DNA of 64,000 nt. Source: Nevskia ramosa DSM 11499. Lineage in GTDB: Bacteria; Pseudomonadota; Gammaproteobacteria; Nevskiales; Nevskiaceae. Positions 43,342 to 51,786 of this stretch are shown here, piece after piece (the first letter of the stretch is position 1; every line of letters starts with the position of its first letter). The stretch covers positions 248,001 through 312,000 of the forward strand of contig NZ_ATVI01000006.1 of assembly GCF_000420645.1 (NCBI RefSeq). Direction: 5' to 3'. A program made the position numbers and the translations under genes. Below the pieces are notes generated by a model. It made no database searches, was not told the DNA's origin, and saw only the letters and a list, made by a program, of their open reading frames with translations.

Positions 43342-44132
43342 ATCGTGAACGCGAGCGGCGCCGGGCTGCGCACGGTGACGCCGTGGCGGGTCAGGTACTG
43401 CTTGGCTTCGCCGACCGTGTGCTGGCCGGAGTGGAAGATGCTGGCCGCGAGCACCGCATCGGCGCCGCCGAGGCTCAGGCCCTGCTCCAGATGTTCCAGT
43501 GAGCCGACGCCGCCGCTGGCAATGACCGGCACCGGCACGGCATCGGTGATCGCGCGCAGCAGTTCGTTGTCGTAACCGGACTTGGTGCCGTCGCGGTCCA
43601 TGCTGGTGACCAGCAGTTCGCCAGCGCCCTTGGCCACCATCAGCGCAGACCATTCGATGGCGTCGAGCCCGGTCGCCTTGCGGCCGCCGTGGGTGAATAT
43701 TTCCCAGCGCGGCGGCTGGCCTTTCTTCGACACCCGCTTGGCGTCGATGGCGACGACGATGCACTGGACGCCGTAGCGATCGCTGGCTTCGGTGACGAAA
43801 TCCGGCCGCAGCACCGCCGAGGTGTTGATCGACACCTTGTCGGCACCCGCAGAGAGCAGCGCGCGAACGTCCGCGCAAGTGCGCACGCCACCGCCGACGG
43901 TCAGCGGAATGAAGATCGCCGACGCCACGGCTTCGACGGTCTTGAACAGGGTCGGACGATCGTCGCTCGATGCGGTGATGTCGAGGAACACCAGTTCGTC
44001 GGCGCCTTGCGCGTCGTAGCGGCGAGCGACTTCGACGGGGTCACCGGCGTCGCGCAGGTCCTCGAACTTCACGCCTTTGACCACGCGGCCGGCGTTGATG
44101 TCGAGACAGGGGATGACGCGCTTGGCAAGCAT
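43338..44132 (-). CDS. hisF: Imidazole glycerol phosphate synthase cyclase subunit HisF
   Basis: A 264-residue (beta/alpha)8 barrel. The start [20 protein letters not shown] is universal for HisF; a further in-frame ATG 45 bases upstream overlaps hisA. Catalytic Asp lies in CLDINAGR and in the VVAIDAKR strand. With HisH it makes imidazole glycerol phosphate and AICAR. It is 23 bases after hisA. Confidence 0.97.
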   Translation of the reverse strand: MLAKRVIPCLDINAGRVVKGVKFEDLRDAGDPVEVARRYDAQGADELVFLDITASSDDRPTLFKTVEAVASAIFIPLTVGGGVRTCADVRALLSAGADKVSINTSAVLRPDFVTEASDRYGVQCIVVAIDAKRVSKKGQPPRWEIFTHGGRKATGLDAIEWSALMVAKGAGELLVTSMDRDGTKSGYDNELLRAITDAVPVPVIASGGVGSLEHLEQGLSLGGADAVLAASIFHSGQHTVGEAKQYLTRHGVTVRSPAPLAFTI

Positions 44133-44155
44133 TCTGGGAGACCGCCGGGGATGAA

Positions 44156-44881
44156 CTACTGGACTGCCTTCAGGCAATCCTTGAACTGCAGGCCGCCCTC
44201 GTACAGTGCGCGGCCGATGACGGCACCGATGACGCCGTCTTCCTCGATCGACTTCAGCAGATGCAGATCTTCGATCGTCGACACGCCGCCGGAGGCGATG
44301 ATGTCGGTCTTCACCGCCCGGGCGAGATCGCGGGTGGCCTCGACGTTGAAGCCGGCCATCATGCCGTCGCGGCCGATGTCGGTATAGACGATCGCTTCGA
44401 CACCGTCATGCTCACACTGCTTGGCCATGTCGATGACGCCATGCGCCGACAGCTTCGACCAGCCGTCGACGGCGACGCGGCCGTCCTTGGCATCGATGCC
44501 GACGATGATGTGGCGCGGGTATTCCAGGCACAGATCGCGCAGGAAATGCGGCGCGTTGACCGCCTTGGTGCCGATGATGATGTAGCTGACGCCGGCATTC
44601 AGATAGGCCTGCACGGTGTCCTCGTCGCGAACGCCGCCGCCGGCTTGCACCGGTACGTTGCCGCAGACCTTGGCGATCCGCTCGATCACCTTGAGGTTCA
44701 CCGGCGTGCCTTTCAGCGCGCCGTCCAGATCGACGACGTGGATGCGGCTCGCACCTTCGTCGACCCAGCGCTGGGCAACCTCGGCCGGATCGTTGGAAAA
44801 CACCGTGACGTCGTCCATCCGGCCCTGGCGCAGGCGGACGCACTGGCCATTCTTCAGGTCAATCGCAGGAATCAGCAGCAT
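44156..44881 (-). CDS. hisA: Phosphoribosylformimino-5-aminoimidazole carboxamide ribotide isomerase HisA
   Basis: A 241-residue barrel enzyme starting [20 protein letters not shown], step 4 of histidine synthesis. A second catalytic Asp is in the [11 protein letters not shown] segment. In-frame sequence further upstream to 44986 reads into the gap to hisH and is not needed. Confidence 0.97.
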   Translation of the reverse strand: MLLIPAIDLKNGQCVRLRQGRMDDVTVFSNDPAEVAQRWVDEGASRIHVVDLDGALKGTPVNLKVIERIAKVCGNVPVQAGGGVRDEDTVQAYLNAGVSYIIIGTKAVNAPHFLRDLCLEYPRHIIVGIDAKDGRVAVDGWSKLSAHGVIDMAKQCEHDGVEAIVYTDIGRDGMMAGFNVEATRDLARAVKTDIIASGGVSTIEDLHLLKSIEEDGVIGAVIGRALYEGGLQFKDCLKAVQ

Positions 44882-45028
44882 GGGGAGCAGTCGGCGGGTT
44901 GCCCGGAGGCGAGGTCTTGAAGGTTCGGACGCGACGCCTCGAAGGGCAACGTCAGGCTTTGATGATTGATCGAAACTGTGCCGCAAAGCCTGGAGCTAGG
45001 CAAGGCGACCCCAATCAGGCGGTGGGGC

Positions 45029-45673
45029 TCAGCGGCTTTCACCGTTCCAGTGCGCGAAGTTGCCGAGCAGCCGCAAACCGACTGACTGGCTCTTCTCCGG
45101 GTGAAACTGGAAGCCGACGATATTGTCGCGGGCCACTGCCGAAGCGAACACCTTGGTGTACTCGCTGCTGCCAAGCACATGCTCGGCATGCACCGGTGCG
45201 GCGTGATAGCTGTGCACGAAATAGAACCAGCTGTCTTCCGGCACGCCGGCCCAGACGGCATGCGGCCGGGTCTGGCGAACGCGGTTCCAGCCCATGTGCG
45301 GCACCTTGAGCCGTTCGACGGCATCGCGCGGCGGATCGGTAAAACGGATCACGTCGCCCGGAATCAGGCCCAGCGCCGGCACACCGCCATTCTCCTCGCT
45401 GCGATCGAGCAGCACCTGCATGCCCAGACAGATGCCGAGCAGCGGCCGCTTGCGCGAGGCTTCGACGACCAGCTGGTTCAGTTCCAGACGGCGCAGCTCG
45501 TTCATCGCCGCCTTGACGCCACCGACGCCGGGCAGCACCAGGCGATCGCAGGCGATCAACTCCTCCGGGTCATAGCTGATGACGATCCGCTGATTACCGG
45601 CCACCCGCTCCAGCGCCTTGCCGAGCGAATGCAGATTGCCCATGCCGTAATCGATGACGCCGATCTTTTCCAT
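45029..45673 (-). CDS. hisH: Imidazole glycerol phosphate synthase glutaminase subunit HisH
   Basis: A 214-residue class I glutamine amidotransferase starting MEKIGVIDYGMGNLHSLGKA. The nucleophile is in LLGICLGMQVL and the His/Glu pair in FQFHPEKSQ. It supplies ammonia to HisF. A gap of 147 bases to hisA carries no clear hairpin. Confidence 0.97.
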   Translation of the reverse strand: MEKIGVIDYGMGNLHSLGKALERVAGNQRIVISYDPEELIACDRLVLPGVGGVKAAMNELRRLELNQLVVEASRKRPLLGICLGMQVLLDRSEENGGVPALGLIPGDVIRFTDPPRDAVERLKVPHMGWNRVRQTRPHAVWAGVPEDSWFYFVHSYHAAPVHAEHVLGSSEYTKVFASAVARDNIVGFQFHPEKSQSVGLRLLGNFAHWNGESR

Positions 45674-45751
45674 CAGGACGGAGAACGCAACAGACGAACG
45701 GGAGGGGAACAGCAGGGAGCGGACATCGTGGAATTCGGCAGGCTCGGGGCT

Positions 45752-46345
45752 TTAAAGCACGCCCTTGGTCGACGGCATCGCGCCATTGGCGCGGGGATCG
45801 AACTCCACGGCCATGCGCAGCGCGCGGCCGAACGCCTTGAAGATGGTTTCGGCGACGTGATGCGCGTTGCGAGCGCGCAGGCAGTCGACGTGCAGGCTCA
45901 CCTTGGCGTGGTTGACGAAGCCCTGGAAGAACTCCCGGAACAGGTCGACATCGAACTCGCCGATGCGCGCGCGCGGGAACTCGACGAACCATTCCAGGCC
46001 CGGACGGCCGGAGCAGTCGAGCACGACTCGCGACAGCGCTTCATCGAGCGGCACATAGGCATGGCCGTAGCGAACGATGCCGCGCTTGTCGCCGATCGCC
46101 TTGTCGAAGGCCTGGCCGAGACAGATGCCGATGTCTTCGACGGTGTGGTGATGGTCGATGTGGACATCGCCCTTGGCTTCGATGACGAGATCGACCAGCC
46201 CGTGGCGCGCGACTTGTTCGAGCATGTGCTCGAGAAAGTGGATGCCGGTATCGAACTGGATCTTGCCGGAACCGTCGAGATTGATCTCGACGCCGATCTG
46301 GGTCTCGCGGGTATCGCGGCGAACACTGGCAACGCGGGCAGACAT
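45752..46345 (-). CDS. hisB: Imidazoleglycerol-phosphate dehydratase HisB (monofunctional)
   Basis: A 197-residue dehydratase without the N-terminal phosphatase domain of the enteric enzyme, so histidinol phosphatase must come from another gene. Metal-binding motifs are [24 protein letters not shown] and [18 protein letters not shown]. The start is taken at [12 protein letters not shown] (46345); a longer in-frame form adds 13 residues. It is the first gene of the his-tat run. Confidence 0.95.
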   Translation of the reverse strand: MSARVASVRRDTRETQIGVEINLDGSGKIQFDTGIHFLEHMLEQVARHGLVDLVIEAKGDVHIDHHHTVEDIGICLGQAFDKAIGDKRGIVRYGHAYVPLDEALSRVVLDCSGRPGLEWFVEFPRARIGEFDVDLFREFFQGFVNHAKVSLHVDCLRARNAHHVAETIFKAFGRALRMAVEFDPRANGAMPSTKGVL

Positions 46346-46496
46346 CGTCAAAACCATCACGGGAAAAGGCGCGAAAGGATACACCCCGGCGGCAAATGCG
46401 TGCCAACGGCGACGCTGGCCGCCCTGATGCTGACTTTGACATCAAGCCGTGTTGTCATCCGCCACCACTTTCCCATCGCTCGAAGGAGCCGCACCG

Positions 46497-46841
46497 ATGA
46501 CGTCGAAACTCGCCCTGCCCTGTCTCGTGGCCGCCCTGAGTCTGGCCGCCGGCTGCACCCAGGAAACCCAGAACCAGATCAGCCGCAGCATCCAGAACTG
46601 GACCGGCACCAACGGCGTGCTCGAGGTCTATGCCGGCGACAAGGTCGTGCGCCGCTTCATCGGCATCGACAAGCTGACCACCGCCAGCGGCACGGGCACC
46701 GGCGAAGTCCGCGCCTATCGCTACGGCTACGGCGTGCTCGACGAGAACCTGAACTTCCAGAAGGACCCGGACGAGAAGAAGGTGTACTTCGAGATCAGCG
46801 ATTACTCGACCAACTACCTGTTCTTCGAGAACCCGCATTGA
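46497..46841 (+). CDS. Lipoprotein of unknown function
   Basis: A 114-residue protein starting at ATG 46497 behind GAAGGAG. The signal peptide ends in a lipobox, LAAGC (Cys18), so it is a lipoprotein. The mature part (VLEVYAGDKVVRRFIGIDKL, then VRAYRYGYGVLDENLN) looks like a small beta-rich domain. I do not recognise the family. The stop overlaps the next start (TGATG), so it is coupled to the SDR gene. Confidence 0.75.
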   Translation: MTSKLALPCLVAALSLAAGCTQETQNQISRSIQNWTGTNGVLEVYAGDKVVRRFIGIDKLTTASGTGTGEVRAYRYGYGVLDENLNFQKDPDEKKVYFEISDYSTNYLFFENPH

Positions 46842-47593
46842 TGCAGGGATTGCATGCGCTGATCGTCGGCGGCAGCCGCGGCATCGGCCTGGCGCTGGTC
46901 GAAGCGCTGCTGGCCGATCCGCAATGGGCTTGTGTGACCGCGGCTTCGCGTTCGGCCATCGAAACCGCTGAACTGACCGCGCTGAAAACTGAACACGGCG
47001 AACGCCTGCAAACCCTCGCGCTCGATGTCGGCAGCGAGGCGAGCGTCGAGCAGGCCGCGACCGCGCTGCGCGCCCGTCATCCCGCGCTGCACCTGCTGAT
47101 CAACACCGCCGGCCTGCTGCATGGCGAAGGCCTGTCACCGGAGCGTCGGCTGGCCGACGTGCAGTCGGAACAACTGCTGCGCAGCTACGCGATCAACGCC
47201 GTCGGGCCGATCCTGGTCGCCAGGCATTTCCAGCCGCTGCTGAGCCACGATGCGCGCGCGGTGCTGGCGACGCTGTCAGCCAGAGTCGGCTCGATCGGCG
47301 ACAACCGCCTCGGCGGCTGGTACGCCTACCGCGCCGCGAAAGCCGCGCAGAACCAGCTGATGCACACCGCCGCGATCGAACTAGCCCGCCGCTCGCCGAA
47401 GCTGATCTGCGTGTCGCTGCATCCGGGTACGGTCGAAACCGGGCTGTCAGCACCGTTTCGCGGCAATGTCTCGGCCGACAAGCTATTCCCCCCGGCGTTC
47501 GCTGCCGAGCGCCTGCTCGCCGTGATCGCCGGCTTGAGCCGGGAATCAAGCGGCCGCTTCTACGCCTGGGACGGCCGCGAAGTCCCTTGGTAG
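46841..47593 (+). CDS. SDR-family oxidoreductase (short-chain dehydrogenase)
   Basis: A 250-residue SDR, start ATG 46841 coupled to the upstream lipoprotein (TGATG). The cofactor loop is GGSRGIG, the structural motif NTAGLL, the catalytic Ser in TLSARVGS and Tyr/Lys in YAYRAAKAAQ. The C terminus resembles the C-factor/CsgA-like group of short-chain dehydrogenases. The substrate is unknown. The same frame stays open far upstream antisense to hisH and hisB, but nothing supports coding there. Confidence 0.92.
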   Translation: MQGLHALIVGGSRGIGLALVEALLADPQWACVTAASRSAIETAELTALKTEHGERLQTLALDVGSEASVEQAATALRARHPALHLLINTAGLLHGEGLSPERRLADVQSEQLLRSYAINAVGPILVARHFQPLLSHDARAVLATLSARVGSIGDNRLGGWYAYRAAKAAQNQLMHTAAIELARRSPKLICVSLHPGTVETGLSAPFRGNVSADKLFPPAFAAERLLAVIAGLSRESSGRFYAWDGREVPW

Positions 47594-47610
47594 GGCCTTG
47601 GTAGACAGCC

Positions 47611-47949
47611 TTAAGCGATCAGCCCACCAATGATCGCGCCGATCAGGCGCGCGCCGGCATCGAGAAACGCCAGGAACAGGCCGCCGAGGCCCGCCAGCAC
47701 ACCGATCGCGACCATGCCGGTCAGCATCGTGCCGAGCGTTGCGAACAGGACGCCGACCAGCAGCGAGGACACCAGCCAGGCGATCAGCGCATTGCCGATG
47801 CCGCCGGACACCTTGCCGCCCACCAGCCCGCCGATGAAGCCACCGATACCCGGCAACCAGAACAGCAGCACCGGGATGACGATCATCCAGACGCCGCCCC
47901 ATAAGACGCTGCCTCGGTCGCCGTTCAAACCACTGTTCGTTGCGCTCAT
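47611..47949 (-). CDS. Small glycine-rich membrane protein
   Basis: A 112-residue protein that is almost entirely hydrophobic after residue 15, with about three to four helices and many Gly (GIGGFIGGLVGGKVSGGIG). It ends 17 bases from the convergent SDR gene. No family or function is recognised. Confidence 0.65.
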   Translation of the reverse strand: MSATNSGLNGDRGSVLWGGVWMIVIPVLLFWLPGIGGFIGGLVGGKVSGGIGNALIAWLVSSLLVGVLFATLGTMLTGMVAIGVLAGLGGLFLAFLDAGARLIGAIIGGLIA

Positions 47950-48102
47950 CGTCAGTCTCCAAATCCGAATGATCAGCTTCTACAGTGCCGGCTTCGGCAG
48001 GGAAATCAAGCCTCGCTGAAGACTTCGGTCATCGCGGCTTCACGACCGGTCAGCCCGATTCCGATACCATCTGCGCTCATTTTTCTTCCACCGGTACCCG
48101 TC

Positions 48103-48585
48103 ATGCAGATCGCAGACCGCTGCGTTGCCTACTTCCACTACACGCTGACCAATTCGGCCGGCGAAGTGATCGACTCCTCCGAAGGGCGCGACCCGCTGCC
48201 TTATCTGCACGGCAAGGGCAACATTGTGCCGGGCCTGGAAAAGCAGTTGGTCGGCAAGAAAGTGGGCGACAAGCTCAACGTCGTCGTCAGCCCGGAAGAA
48301 GGCTACGGCGCGCATAACCCGTCCCTGATCCAGAAAGTGCCGAAGGCGGCGTTCCAGGGCGTCGACAACCTCGAGCCGGGCATGCAGTTCCAGGCCGAAA
48401 GCAACATGGGCCCGGTCAGCGTCGTGATCACCGCGATCGACGGCGATGAAGTGACCGTCGACGGCAACCATCCGCTGGCCGGCGAAACCCTGAACTTCGC
48501 CGTGGAAATCACCGAAGTGCGCGAAGCCAGCGTCGAAGAAGTCCTGCACGGCCACGTGCATGGCGCCGGTGGTCATCACCACTGA
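48103..48585 (+). CDS. slyD: FKBP-type peptidyl-prolyl isomerase SlyD
   Basis: A 160-residue cytosolic prolyl isomerase and chaperone. The split FKBP domain has DSSEGRDPLPYLHGKGNIVPG and the inserted flap domain (about 70-125) contains SPEEGYGAHNP and DGNHPLAGETLNF. The C terminus is His-rich (HGHVHGAGGHHH), which binds nickel in SlyD and supports metallocentre assembly. A strong terminator follows. Confidence 0.94.
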   Translation: MQIADRCVAYFHYTLTNSAGEVIDSSEGRDPLPYLHGKGNIVPGLEKQLVGKKVGDKLNVVVSPEEGYGAHNPSLIQKVPKAAFQGVDNLEPGMQFQAESNMGPVSVVITAIDGDEVTVDGNHPLAGETLNFAVEITEVREASVEEVLHGHVHGAGGHHH

Positions 48586-48605
48586 GCGGCCTGTAGTTAA
48601 ACAGG

Positions 48606-48641
48606 AGCCCGCGTCACCTCAGCTGGTGACGCGGGCTTTTT
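48606..48641. terminator. Terminator between slyD and the S9 peptidase
   Basis: A 12-base perfect stem GCCCGCGTCACC (48606-48617) with a 6-base loop and its complement (48624-48635), then six T. It ends slyD and lies ten bases beyond the end of the convergent peptidase gene. Confidence 0.93.
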
Positions 48642-48650
48642 TGCGGGCCG

Positions 48651-50711
48651 TCAGCGTGGCGTACTTCCGGGAGTTGCCGCAACGGCGCTCGGGACAGCGG
48701 CCGATGTACCGATGTACTGCTCGAGAAACGCGAAGATCTTCGTGTACTGCTCGATACGGTTGTGCGTGTCGACAAAACCGTGGCCTTCACCATCCTTCAC
48801 CAGCCACTCGTACGGGTGCTTGCGCTTGATCAGTTCGGCACGCAGGGCCTTGGCCTGCGACACCGGCGTGCGCTCATCGTCCTTGCCATGGATGATGAAT
48901 ACCGGAGCCTTCAGACGATCGAGGTGGCTGATCGGTGATTGCGCGATCTGCTCCTCTCGCGTGCTGCCAATCGCCTCGTCAAGGTACTCGAGCCCGGGCT
49001 TGGTGTCGGCGATGTCGGATTCCTTCTTCAGTAGTTGCAGATCGTAGACACCGGCCGCGGCAATCACGCAGCGGTAAAGCTCGGGCTCGCGGATCGCACT
49101 CATGACCGCCGCGTAGCCACCGTAGCTGGTGCCGTAGATGCAGATGCGCTGCTGATCAGCAAAACCCTGGCCGATCGACCAGCGCACGGCGTCGGTGATG
49201 TCGTCGATCATGGTCGTGCCCCAGGCTTTCTTGCCGGCATCGATGAACCCTGTGCCATAGCCTTCGGAGCCCCGGAAGTTCACCTGCAACACCGCGTAGC
49301 CGCGGCTCGCCAACAACTGCGCTTCGCGATCGAAAGCCCATTTGTCGCGTATTCCGAACGGCCCGCCATGCGGGTTCACGACCAGCGGCAGATTCTTTGG
49401 CTCCCGGCCATGCGGCAACGTCAGATAGCCCCATAACGGGGTGCCATCACGTGACTTCAGGCTGAACGGCCGGCGCTCGCCCATCAGCTCCGGATCAAGC
49501 CATTCGCCGACCGCGGCGAAATAATCCGCCTTCTTCGACGCCGGGTGGAACAGGTAGTAGTCGCCTGGCGAGCGGTCATCGTAAACATAGAGCAGCGCCA
49601 CCGAGCCATCACGGCTGACCGAAGACGGTACGACCTGCTTGCCCGGGAACGCAGCCAGCAACTCCCGCTGCAGGGCGCGATGCGGATGGTCGTTGTCGAG
49701 AAAACGGACCTCCGGACGCCCCGCCGAGAACACGGCAGCGATCGGCGTGCGATTGCGATCAAAGGACCGGTAGACGTTGAACAGATCGGCGTTCGGATCG
49801 CAGGCCAGCGCGCGGCGTTCCTGGGTTTCCAGCACGTGCTCGACGAGGCAGGTGGTCGGGCCGAAGTCATAAGCTTCCTCGAACACCGAACGACCATCGG
49901 CCGAAAACACCAGCGGCACAGGCGGATGCTCGCCTTCGATTTCCAGAGGCTGCCACGCCTGGTTATCGTCGGCCCGCTGCCAGGTCTTGGTCTTGAAAGT
50001 GTTGCGTCTCGTCACCGCGTAGCGAACCTGTCCCTTGCCATCGAGCAGGAAGTGCGTCTGGCTACCAGGCTCGGGCGATCTGGCGATCTCGGTCAACACG
50101 CTGGTATTGACGTTGAGCCGCATGATCAGATCCGGCTGCCGATCGCTGCTCACCCACTTGCGGGTCTGGATCGCGACGTGTTCGGGGTCGTCGAACAGCG
50201 GATCAACGAGAAACGCCCGGCCGTAGTAGAACTGCTTGCGCAAGGCCCGTGCGCCCTCCGTGTTGCGGAAGCCGGCACCGCCGTAGACCACCTTGAAATT
50301 GCTGCCGTCGACATCGACTTTCGCCAATTCTCCGGTCGCGACCGCTGGCTCGTCCGCCGCAAAATTCACGCCGAGCGACACCAGCAACTGACGATCGCCG
50401 ATCCAGTCGAAATCGACGATGTGGTTCCCCGACGGCAGCTTCAGATGCCCGACTTGCTGGCGGTCAGCGACACGCAGCATGGCGAGCACGGAGTTGTATG
50501 CCTTGGGGATCACAAACGCGATGTAGCGTCCGTCCGGAGACAGCTCCGGCGAGCGGAACGCATTCGGGCGAACAAAGGCTTCGATCGGAATGGCCGCAGG
50601 TTCAGACGCTGGCGCCGTTGCGGTCGCATCTTCAGCCCGCAACGCGGCAGGCAGCACAAGCGCCAGCAGCAGCAGGCGGCTGGCAACATCCCGCAATCCA
50701 ACCGAGCGCAT
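48651..50711 (-). CDS. Exported S9-family prolyl oligopeptidase-type peptidase (copy 1)
   Basis: A 686-residue protein. The start MRSVGLRDVASRLLLL (50711) gives a signal peptide ending LRA; an in-frame ATG at 50825 adds a charged 38-residue lead with no benefit. A seven-bladed beta-propeller (about 30-410) precedes an alpha/beta-hydrolase domain. The nucleophile is in GTSYGGYAA, Asp in HGKDDERTP and His in GEGHGF. Family members cut di- or tripeptides or act on acyl-peptides. A paralogue lies at 51787. Confidence 0.93.
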   Translation of the reverse strand: MRSVGLRDVASRLLLLALVLPAALRAEDATATAPASEPAAIPIEAFVRPNAFRSPELSPDGRYIAFVIPKAYNSVLAMLRVADRQQVGHLKLPSGNHIVDFDWIGDRQLLVSLGVNFAADEPAVATGELAKVDVDGSNFKVVYGGAGFRNTEGARALRKQFYYGRAFLVDPLFDDPEHVAIQTRKWVSSDRQPDLIMRLNVNTSVLTEIARSPEPGSQTHFLLDGKGQVRYAVTRRNTFKTKTWQRADDNQAWQPLEIEGEHPPVPLVFSADGRSVFEEAYDFGPTTCLVEHVLETQERRALACDPNADLFNVYRSFDRNRTPIAAVFSAGRPEVRFLDNDHPHRALQRELLAAFPGKQVVPSSVSRDGSVALLYVYDDRSPGDYYLFHPASKKADYFAAVGEWLDPELMGERRPFSLKSRDGTPLWGYLTLPHGREPKNLPLVVNPHGGPFGIRDKWAFDREAQLLASRGYAVLQVNFRGSEGYGTGFIDAGKKAWGTTMIDDITDAVRWSIGQGFADQQRICIYGTSYGGYAAVMSAIREPELYRCVIAAAGVYDLQLLKKESDIADTKPGLEYLDEAIGSTREEQIAQSPISHLDRLKAPVFIIHGKDDERTPVSQAKALRAELIKRKHPYEWLVKDGEGHGFVDTHNRIEQYTKIFAFLEQYIGTSAAVPSAVAATPGSTPR

Positions 50712-50957
50712 CACGGTGGGGTGCCGATAGGCCGCGCGAGGAACGCCAGCACCGCGCTTGCGACCATTCGCGGCCTCGGAACATGGCAACGCATCGCGAG
50801 TTCTCCTGTCGATTTCAGAATGCAATGATTTCCGCGCGATCCTTGGCGATTCGCGCCCGAATGGTCACATCAATAGCGCTTAGCCTATGAACGTCCATCG
50901 CGTTCTCTGTGATGCTGTTCGCACTTGCCCCGTCCCGAACCCCAGGAGCCCCTGAAA

Positions 50958-51782
50958 ATGATCCACCAGCTTCTTCGCTGCCTTGCTGCCGCGACCTTCA
51001 TTGCCGCGAACATCGCGTCCGCTGCTCCGGCGACGCTTGCTGACGCGATCGCCGCGCCAAGTCGTACTCCGGAATTCGTGCAACGCGACCGTTATCGCCA
51101 TCCGCTGGAAACGCTGAGCTTCTTCGGCCTGCGCGCGGACATGACCGTCGTCGAGATCTGGCCGGGTACCGGCTGGTACACGGAAATCCTGGCGCCCTAT
51201 CTGCGCGACTCGGGCCAGTATTACGCGGCAACGCCTGCCGCCAGTCTGCCCAACGCCAGTGACGGCACCAAGAAGGGTGTCGCCAGCTTCCGCGACAAGC
51301 TCGCCGCCAAGCCGGACGCCTACGACAAGGTCCATCTCAGCGAATTCAAGCCACCGGAGCGAGTCGAGATCGCCCCGCAGAGCACTGCCGATCTGGTGCT
51401 GACCTTCCGCAACGTCCACAACTGGATGGCAGCTGAATACGAGGCCGATGCCTTCAAGGCGTTCTACGCGGCGCTGAAGCCGGGCGGCGTGCTCGGCGTC
51501 GTCGAACACCGCGCCCCGGCCGGGCAGTCGCGCGAGGAATCGAAGAAGAACGGCTATGTCACCGAGGCCTATATCAAGGCGCTGGCTTTCGGCGCCGGCT
51601 TCGAGTTCGCCGGCTCCTCGCCGGTCAACGACAACCCGCGCGACACCAAGGACTACCCGGAAGGCGTCTGGACCCTGCCGCCGGTGCTGCGCCTGAAAGA
51701 CGTCGACCGCGACAAGTACCTCGCGATCGGCGAATCGGACCGGATGACCTTGAAGTTCGTGAAACCGAAAGTCTCGCGCTGA
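50958..51782 (+). CDS. Exported class I SAM-methyltransferase-like protein (COG4798 type)
   Basis: A 274-residue protein starting at ATG 50958 with AGGAG at 50944-50948. Residues 1-22 form a signal peptide (LAAATFIAANIASAA). The rest has a Rossmann methyltransferase pattern: motif I VVEIWPGTGWYTEILAPYL, motif IV-like DLVLTFRNVHNW and ALKPGGVLGVVEHRA. Exported members are known as predicted methyltransferases of unknown function, and a periplasmic SAM supply is not established. It lies between two divergent or convergent S9 peptidase genes; with the first it shares the 246-base promoter gap. Confidence 0.85.
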   Translation: MIHQLLRCLAAATFIAANIASAAPATLADAIAAPSRTPEFVQRDRYRHPLETLSFFGLRADMTVVEIWPGTGWYTEILAPYLRDSGQYYAATPAASLPNASDGTKKGVASFRDKLAAKPDAYDKVHLSEFKPPERVEIAPQSTADLVLTFRNVHNWMAAEYEADAFKAFYAALKPGGVLGVVEHRAPAGQSREESKKNGYVTEAYIKALAFGAGFEFAGSSPVNDNPRDTKDYPEGVWTLPPVLRLKDVDRDKYLAIGESDRMTLKFVKPKVSR

Positions 51783-51786
51783 GGAA

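Noticed and set aside
45101-46840. A stop-free frame of about 580 codons upstream of and in frame with the SDR gene, antisense to hisH and hisB.
   Set aside because: High GC makes antisense frames open. hisH and hisB on the other strand have complete catalytic motifs, and the SDR starts naturally at ATG 46841.
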